Below, piece after piece: positions 59,821 to 64,000 of a stretch of 64,000 bases of DNA. How positions within the stretch are numbered: position 1 is the stretch's first letter; every line of letters begins with the position of its first letter. This DNA comes from Corynespora cassiicola (Eukaryota > Ascomycota > Dothideomycetes > Pleosporales > Corynesporascaceae): the NCBI GenBank assembly GCA_022059125.1, contig JAEUWY010000016.1:1488001-1552000 (forward strand), given 5' to 3'. The position numbers and the translations under genes are program-made. Under the pieces are notes generated by a model. The model was not told the DNA's origin, did not search any database, and saw only the letters and a list, made by a program, of their open reading frames with translations.

Positions 59821-60252
59821 ATGGCCGGAGTAAGTCAATTGCGCCTGCCGCTGTCCTCCCCGCAGAGCCCTGCTAACGCCGCCGTGCCCAGATCTCATCC
59901 TCCATCTACAAGCAAGTCTCCCCCCACGCCCCGTCTCGCGCGAGCACCACTGACATCCGGCCGTAGCATCTTCCTCAGGAGAAACACCACCATGCTGGGC
60001 ACCGTGTTTGCCGCCGCCTTCGGCCTGCAGCTGTATGTGGCCCCGTACGGCCCGTGGACCGGGATTGGAGACGGGGAGCTGATTGCGGAAACAGGGCCTT
60101 CGACACGGGATCCGACAAGATTTGGGACAGCGTCAACAAGGGCGTAGGTAGCAGCAGGCGGTGTGCAGAGACAGCAGAGCTAACGCGGACCGCAGCGGCA
60201 ATGGAAGGACATCAAGCACCGATACGTGGAGAAGGCCGACGACGACGAGTAA
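59821..60252 (+). CDS. QCR9: Cytochrome bc1 complex subunit 9 (Qcr9)
   Basis: Small single-helix subunit of mitochondrial complex III. Five coding exons: 59821-59829, 59892-59911, 59967-60032, 60095-60143, 60196-60252, giving 66 aa, the same size as yeast Qcr9. Protein landmarks: MAGISSSIYNIFLRRNTTML, then a transmembrane helix GTVFAAAFGLQLAFDT, KIWDSVNKGRQWKDIKHRY and an acidic DDDE tail. Exon 1 contributes only three codons. Exon 2 is 20 nt and is followed by a GC-AG intron (GCAAGT...CGTAG), the only donor that keeps the frame. The gene is head-to-head with PYM1 at 298 bases. Confidence 0.93.
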
Positions 60253-60999
60253 AAGAGGCCCCGAGCGGCGGATCAGGAGAGATGGACGGTGCTTTCTGCG
60301 CAGGTCCAACAGGCCCAGCAGCCAGAACAGCCAGCGAGCCGGCCAGACAGACACTGTACACTGGTGTATTCTACAGGATGTGAATGCTAGCATGAGTGAT
60401 TGGCGACAAGCCGCTTTTGTGCACTCCAACCCCCAGCTCCCCAAGCCCCCAACCCCAGCTCCCATGTGCCGTGACTGTATGCAAGTGAGGCGGGCCAGCC
60501 AGAAGGCCTACTGCTGCGCGAAGACGCAGGCCTTGGCGGCTGGTGATGGAGGCGCCGGCGGGAGCTCCCCGGGCGGCCCAACAGCATGAGCGTCGTAGAC
60601 GTTGACGGAGCCAATGGCCTGCGACGCATGCGACTGCACTGCATCGCGCGCCCACCGTGACCCCCTCGGTGCTCCTTCTGGCCCTTTGGCCCTCTGGCCC
60701 TCTCTCGCCTTCTTGCCCGCCGCCTGCCCGCATGAAAGACTGACGTCGTCTGGCGCGCGCTGACAATCGCGCGTGCTTGATTCACCGCTGCTCCACCCAC
60801 AACACCTCCACCACACTCCTCCCGTATTTTCCATTGACCAAACCCCCCACCCCTCGCACCTGCGGCCGGCGCATGCTTCTGGGGCCAGCCCATCGTCCAC
60901 AGGCCGCCGACGTGCTCGGTTTTTGGGCCCCCTCCCCCTCCCCTCCCCGAGTCCTCACCCCGCCACGCATCCCACCTCGACTCTCCACGGCCGGCCGCC
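60253..60999. other. Intergenic, QCR9 3' flank and UBR1 promoter
   Basis: 747 bases. The UBR1-proximal 230 bases are strongly C-rich (CACCACAC, CCCCCTCCCCCTCCCCTCCCC at about 60930-60948), a pyrimidine-rich promoter/5' UTR. Open frames on both strands are compositional. Confidence 0.55.
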
Positions 61000-63900
61000 A
61001 TGCTCGTCTCCACCCAAGAACAAGAATTATGTCGGGAGCTGCGCGAGCTTCCCCGCCGTCACAACTACCAGTACGATGAGCACGCTGATCGAGAGCTGCG
61101 TCGCATACTCTTCCAGTCGCTTGCTGGCCGTGGCGACTACCTGCCGCTCTTCTTCCCAGGCGGCCCTCCTGCCGAGCCCGGCGCTCACTGGAGCCTGCGC
61201 GATGCCCAGGGTGCTGTCGAGGGCGCAGAATATACCCCAGCCGCTCGGGGGAAGCCTTGTGGGCATATCTTCAAGAGCGGAGAGGCTACCTATCGCTGCA
61301 AGACATGCACGGCCGACGACACATGCGTACTTTGCGCCCGGTGCTTCGACGCCTCAGACCACGACGGACATCATGTTTTTGTCAGCGTATCCCCTGGAAA
61401 CTCGGGCTGCTGCGACTGCGGCGATGACGAGGCCTGGGTCCGTCCGGTGCACTGCAACATACACTCAGCCTCCCACGCCGCCGAGTCCAAAGCGGCGGGT
61501 AAGGCCAAGGAGGGTTCGTCGCTACCTCCGGAGCTGGTAGAGAGCATCCGGATGACTGTTGCGAGAGCACTTGATTATCTGATCGATGTCTTCTCTTGTT
61601 CTCCCGAACAGCTGCGCCTTCCCAAGACAGAGGAATCCATATTGCAAGACGAGCGCATGTCCCGTTTGACTTCCAAATGGTACAACCCAGGCGACCTTTC
61701 CGAGGACGATCAGGATTATGCATTGATCCTCTGGAATGACGAGAAACATACCGTCAACGATGTGCGTGACCAGGTTGCGCGAGCGTGCAAACAGAAGCTC
61801 GCCTTTGGACTTACAAAGGCCCACGAAGTCAACGATATTGGCCGCAGCGTCGTGGTCTACAGAAAGGAGATCAAGGACCTTTTGCGCATGGCCAAAATAA
61901 TCGAAGACATAAAATTGACTGTTACGATTCGCTCTGCTCGAGATACATTCCGAGAGCAAATGGGTGGTACCATCATCGATTGGATTTCAGACGTTGCAGG
62001 GTGCAGCGTCGGTGACGATAATCAAATCCTACGTCGGACCGTGTGTGAAGAACTACTTAGGCCTTGGCGGATTGGCAGTGAGGCCTCGAACCAAGGCATA
62101 GGAAAAGACGGCCTGGATGATCATGAGAAGGAAGACAATGAGGCTGAAATAAGCGGCTTTTATAGCCGATATCTGACAGCTCAGCGACGAGCACAGGTGC
62201 AGAGGATTCGACAGCAGAGAGTCGCCAACAACGATGACACTACAGCCTCCGACGAGGATGAGGAAGAGGAAGCTGAGAGCGCTGGGGATGCTGCAGAAAT
62301 CATGGAAATTGACGAGGTCCTGGCTCAAGACAATGACGGCGATGTAGACATGACAGCATACGAGAGCCCGGACGAAGCACTTGAGGTTTCCGAAGCAACA
62401 ATCGCTGGATACCCGCCCCCGCCCCCACCCCCAACTCACCAGGATCCGCGCTCGCAAGACTCGAATGCAACTCCTGCCGAATCTGACAGCGAGCACATGG
62501 TTGCGGCGCCTTCCCTCAGCCATGTAGAACCGCTAATGCAAGTACCAGAGACACCCCGCACAAGGTCACTGCCCCTACGGCAATCGAGGACACCCAAGTA
62601 CTGGCTGGAGAAGCCAGACAGCTATGGCAAGAGGCCAGGCACCTTACCGCATGAAGACCTTTGGCAACGCTTGCGACTAGATCACCTCATCCTCTATGAT
62701 TTGAGGATGTGGAAGCAATTACGCGTTGGTGTACGGGACGTCTTCATCAGCACCGTGGTGACTATCCCGCAGTTCAAGCGCTTGCTAGGACTTCGATTCG
62801 CCGGAGTGTACACTGCCCTGGCTCAGTTGTACCTCATTGCGGACCGGGAACCGGACCATTCTATCATCAACCTGTCCCTACAGATGCTTACTACGCCTTC
62901 CATCACAGCAGAGGTCGTTGAACGTGGGAATTTCCTGACAAACCTCATGGCTATCCTCTACACTTTTCTCACGACGCGCCAGGTTGGCTATCCTTGGAAT
63001 GTAGACCCCAAGGCTACACTGGCTTTTGAGCAAGGCGCTGTAACGAACCGTCGCATGTACCACTTCTTCCTTGATATGAAATATCTACTTGGCTCAGAGC
63101 ACGTCCAGGAAAGAATCCGGGAAGAAGACCGATACCTTTTGCAGTTCCTGGATCTGGTGAAACTCCATCAAGGAATCTGTCCCAACACACGGGCTGTTGG
63201 CGAGCATATCGAGTATGAAACAGAAGCGTGGATCAGCGCTTCTCTCATCACCCGAGAGATCAATAAACTCTGTAGACAATTCTCCGAGGCATTCGTATGG
63301 ACACGCGACGAGGACCCTACGAATATTCGGCGTGCCCTACGTTCTGCAGCGAGGGTGGCTATCGTAAACTCCTTAGGTACGGAACGGAAACGATTTGACC
63401 AAGCAGAATTGAAAACCGAGACAAGATTCAAAACTTTGGACGTATTCGAATTCGATGCCGAGCCGTCTTCGTTCATTGGATCACCATACAGAATTGTCGA
63501 CTATACGGTAGCAAAAGAGCCAATGAGCTTCCATCATGCACTCCATTATACTCTCTCATGGCTTATCGACCGAGCCCGGAGCATGCCGCGGGATCATGTG
63601 CTTGGCTTGCTGCTCTTCACCCACGAGGAATTGCAAGAACACTTCAACTATACAGGTATTGCAATCCCCGAACATCAACCAGAAGAGTATTTACTTGCAC
63701 TTCTCGACATTCCCTTGAGGGTGTGCTCTTGGCTCGCACAGATGAGGGCTGGGATATGGGTCAGGAACGGAATCACATTGCGCCATCAGATGACACAATA
63801 TCGAAGTGTATCGCAGAGAGACGTCTCCTACCAACGAGATATATTTCTTCTCCAATCAGCGCTGGTTCTTTGCAATCCGTCTGTCTTCCTCGCAACCATG

Positions 63901-64000
63901 ATCGACCGATTTGGACTCGTAGGTTGGATGGGTGGGCGTTATGAGGCGGCTCAACACGGATTTGAGGATAGCCAGGCCATCGAGGTTGTCGAGGATTTTG
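61000..64000 (+). CDS. UBR1: Ubr1 N-degron E3 ubiquitin ligase, 3' end cut by window
   Basis: N-recognin of the Arg/N-degron pathway that ubiquitylates proteins with destabilising N-termini. The frame opens at ATG 61000 and stays open for 1000 codons to the window edge, with no intron. The UBR-box zinc finger is residues 87-155: CGHIFKSGEATYRCKTC, DDTCVLCARCF, DHDGHH, CCDCGDDEAW, VHCNIH, with all expected Cys/His ligands. The ClpS-like N-domain for type 2 degrons is about 238-310 (YALILWNDEKHTVNDV). An acidic Asp/Glu stretch and a polyproline run (GYPPPPPPP at about 470) precede helical repeats (WKQLRVGVRDVF, FLTNLMAILYTFL). The RING and C-terminal autoinhibitory parts lie beyond 64000. Confidence 0.96.
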   Translation, partial: MLVSTQEQELCRELRELPRRHNYQYDEHADRELRRILFQSLAGRGDYLPLFFPGGPPAEPGAHWSLRDAQGAVEGAEYTPAARGKPCGHIFKSGEATYRCKTCTADDTCVLCARCFDASDHDGHHVFVSVSPGNSGCCDCGDDEAWVRPVHCNIHSASHAAESKAAGKAKEGSSLPPELVESIRMTVARALDYLIDVFSCSPEQLRLPKTEESILQDERMSRLTSKWYNPGDLSEDDQDYALILWNDEKHTVNDVRDQVARACKQKLAFGLTKAHEVNDIGRSVVVYRKEIKDLLRMAKIIEDIKLTVTIRSARDTFREQMGGTIIDWISDVAGCSVGDDNQILRRTVCEELLRPWRIGSEASNQGIGKDGLDDHEKEDNEAEISGFYSRYLTAQRRAQVQRIRQQRVANNDDTTASDEDEEEEAESAGDAAEIMEIDEVLAQDNDGDVDMTAYESPDEALEVSEATIAGYPPPPPPPTHQDPRSQDSNATPAESDSEHMVAAPSLSHVEPLMQVPETPRTRSLPLRQSRTPKYWLEKPDSYGKRPGTLPHEDLWQRLRLDHLILYDLRMWKQLRVGVRDVFISTVVTIPQFKRLLGLRFAGVYTALAQLYLIADREPDHSIINLSLQMLTTPSITAEVVERGNFLTNLMAILYTFLTTRQVGYPWNVDPKATLAFEQGAVTNRRMYHFFLDMKYLLGSEHVQERIREEDRYLLQFLDLVKLHQGICPNTRAVGEHIEYETEAWISASLITREINKLCRQFSEAFVWTRDEDPTNIRRALRSAARVAIVNSLGTERKRFDQAELKTETRFKTLDVFEFDAEPSSFIGSPYRIVDYTVAKEPMSFHHALHYTLSWLIDRARSMPRDHVLGLLLFTHEELQEHFNYTGIAIPEHQPEEYLLALLDIPLRVCSWLAQMRAGIWVRNGITLRHQMTQYRSVSQRDVSYQRDIFLLQSALVLCNPSVFLATMIDRFGLVGWMGGRYEAAQHGFEDSQAIEVVEDF

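Overview
This window is a gene-dense stretch of nuclear DNA from a filamentous ascomycete (Pezizomycotina). The evidence is short introns (about 48-90 nt, GTRNGT...CTRAY...YAG), single-copy eukaryotic housekeeping genes with fungal architecture (Atg26 with GRAM and PH domains, a Zn2Cys6 activator, an HsbA-type secreted protein, an RCR-type membrane protein, CSN3, a fungal flotillin) and no operons. The class is not certain; Dothideomycetes is a guess. I rebuilt 23 genes by hand-splicing. Nearly all exon models close in frame and match the expected length of a known family.

Left part (1-9350, all plus strand): the 3' exon of SGD1 (ribosome biogenesis), LPD1 (dihydrolipoamide dehydrogenase), SLD2 (replication initiation), RPN12 (proteasome lid) and mitochondrial ribosomal protein uL11m. 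Next comes a long minus-strand run (10059-28597): a Zn2Cys6 transcription factor with a polyQ tract, an F-box-like protein, FCP1 (Pol II CTD phosphatase), ATG26 (sterol glucosyltransferase), the vacuolar protease PEP4 and an EI24/RRT8-type membrane protein.

Middle part: BUB1 of the ancestral MadBub type (29284, plus), CSN3, a repeat-rich 1.9 kb intergenic region and a large MIT-domain protein (all plus); then an HsbA-like secreted protein and RPA135 (second-largest Pol I subunit) on the minus strand. RPA135 is divergent from ARL8 (plus). Right part: an RCR-like membrane protein (plus), a flotillin (minus), a conserved hypothetical (plus), PYM (minus) divergent from QCR9 (plus), and the first 1000 codons of UBR1, which runs off the right edge without a stop.

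The genes do not form a pathway cluster. They are independent core functions (transcription by Pol I and Pol II, cell cycle, protein turnover, respiration, membranes) in an ordinary chromosomal arm context. I saw no transposon, CRISPR array, tRNA, rRNA, viral element or secondary-metabolite cluster, and I do not see a new biological system. The items most worth a second look are the MadBub kinase that keeps Mad3-type KEN boxes, tiny internal exons (17 and 20 nt) and a GC-AG intron in very conserved genes, a cysteine-free flotillin, and short-period tandem repeats (5-, 7-, 8- and 9-mers) plus a 27-nt poly-C run confined to noncoding DNA.
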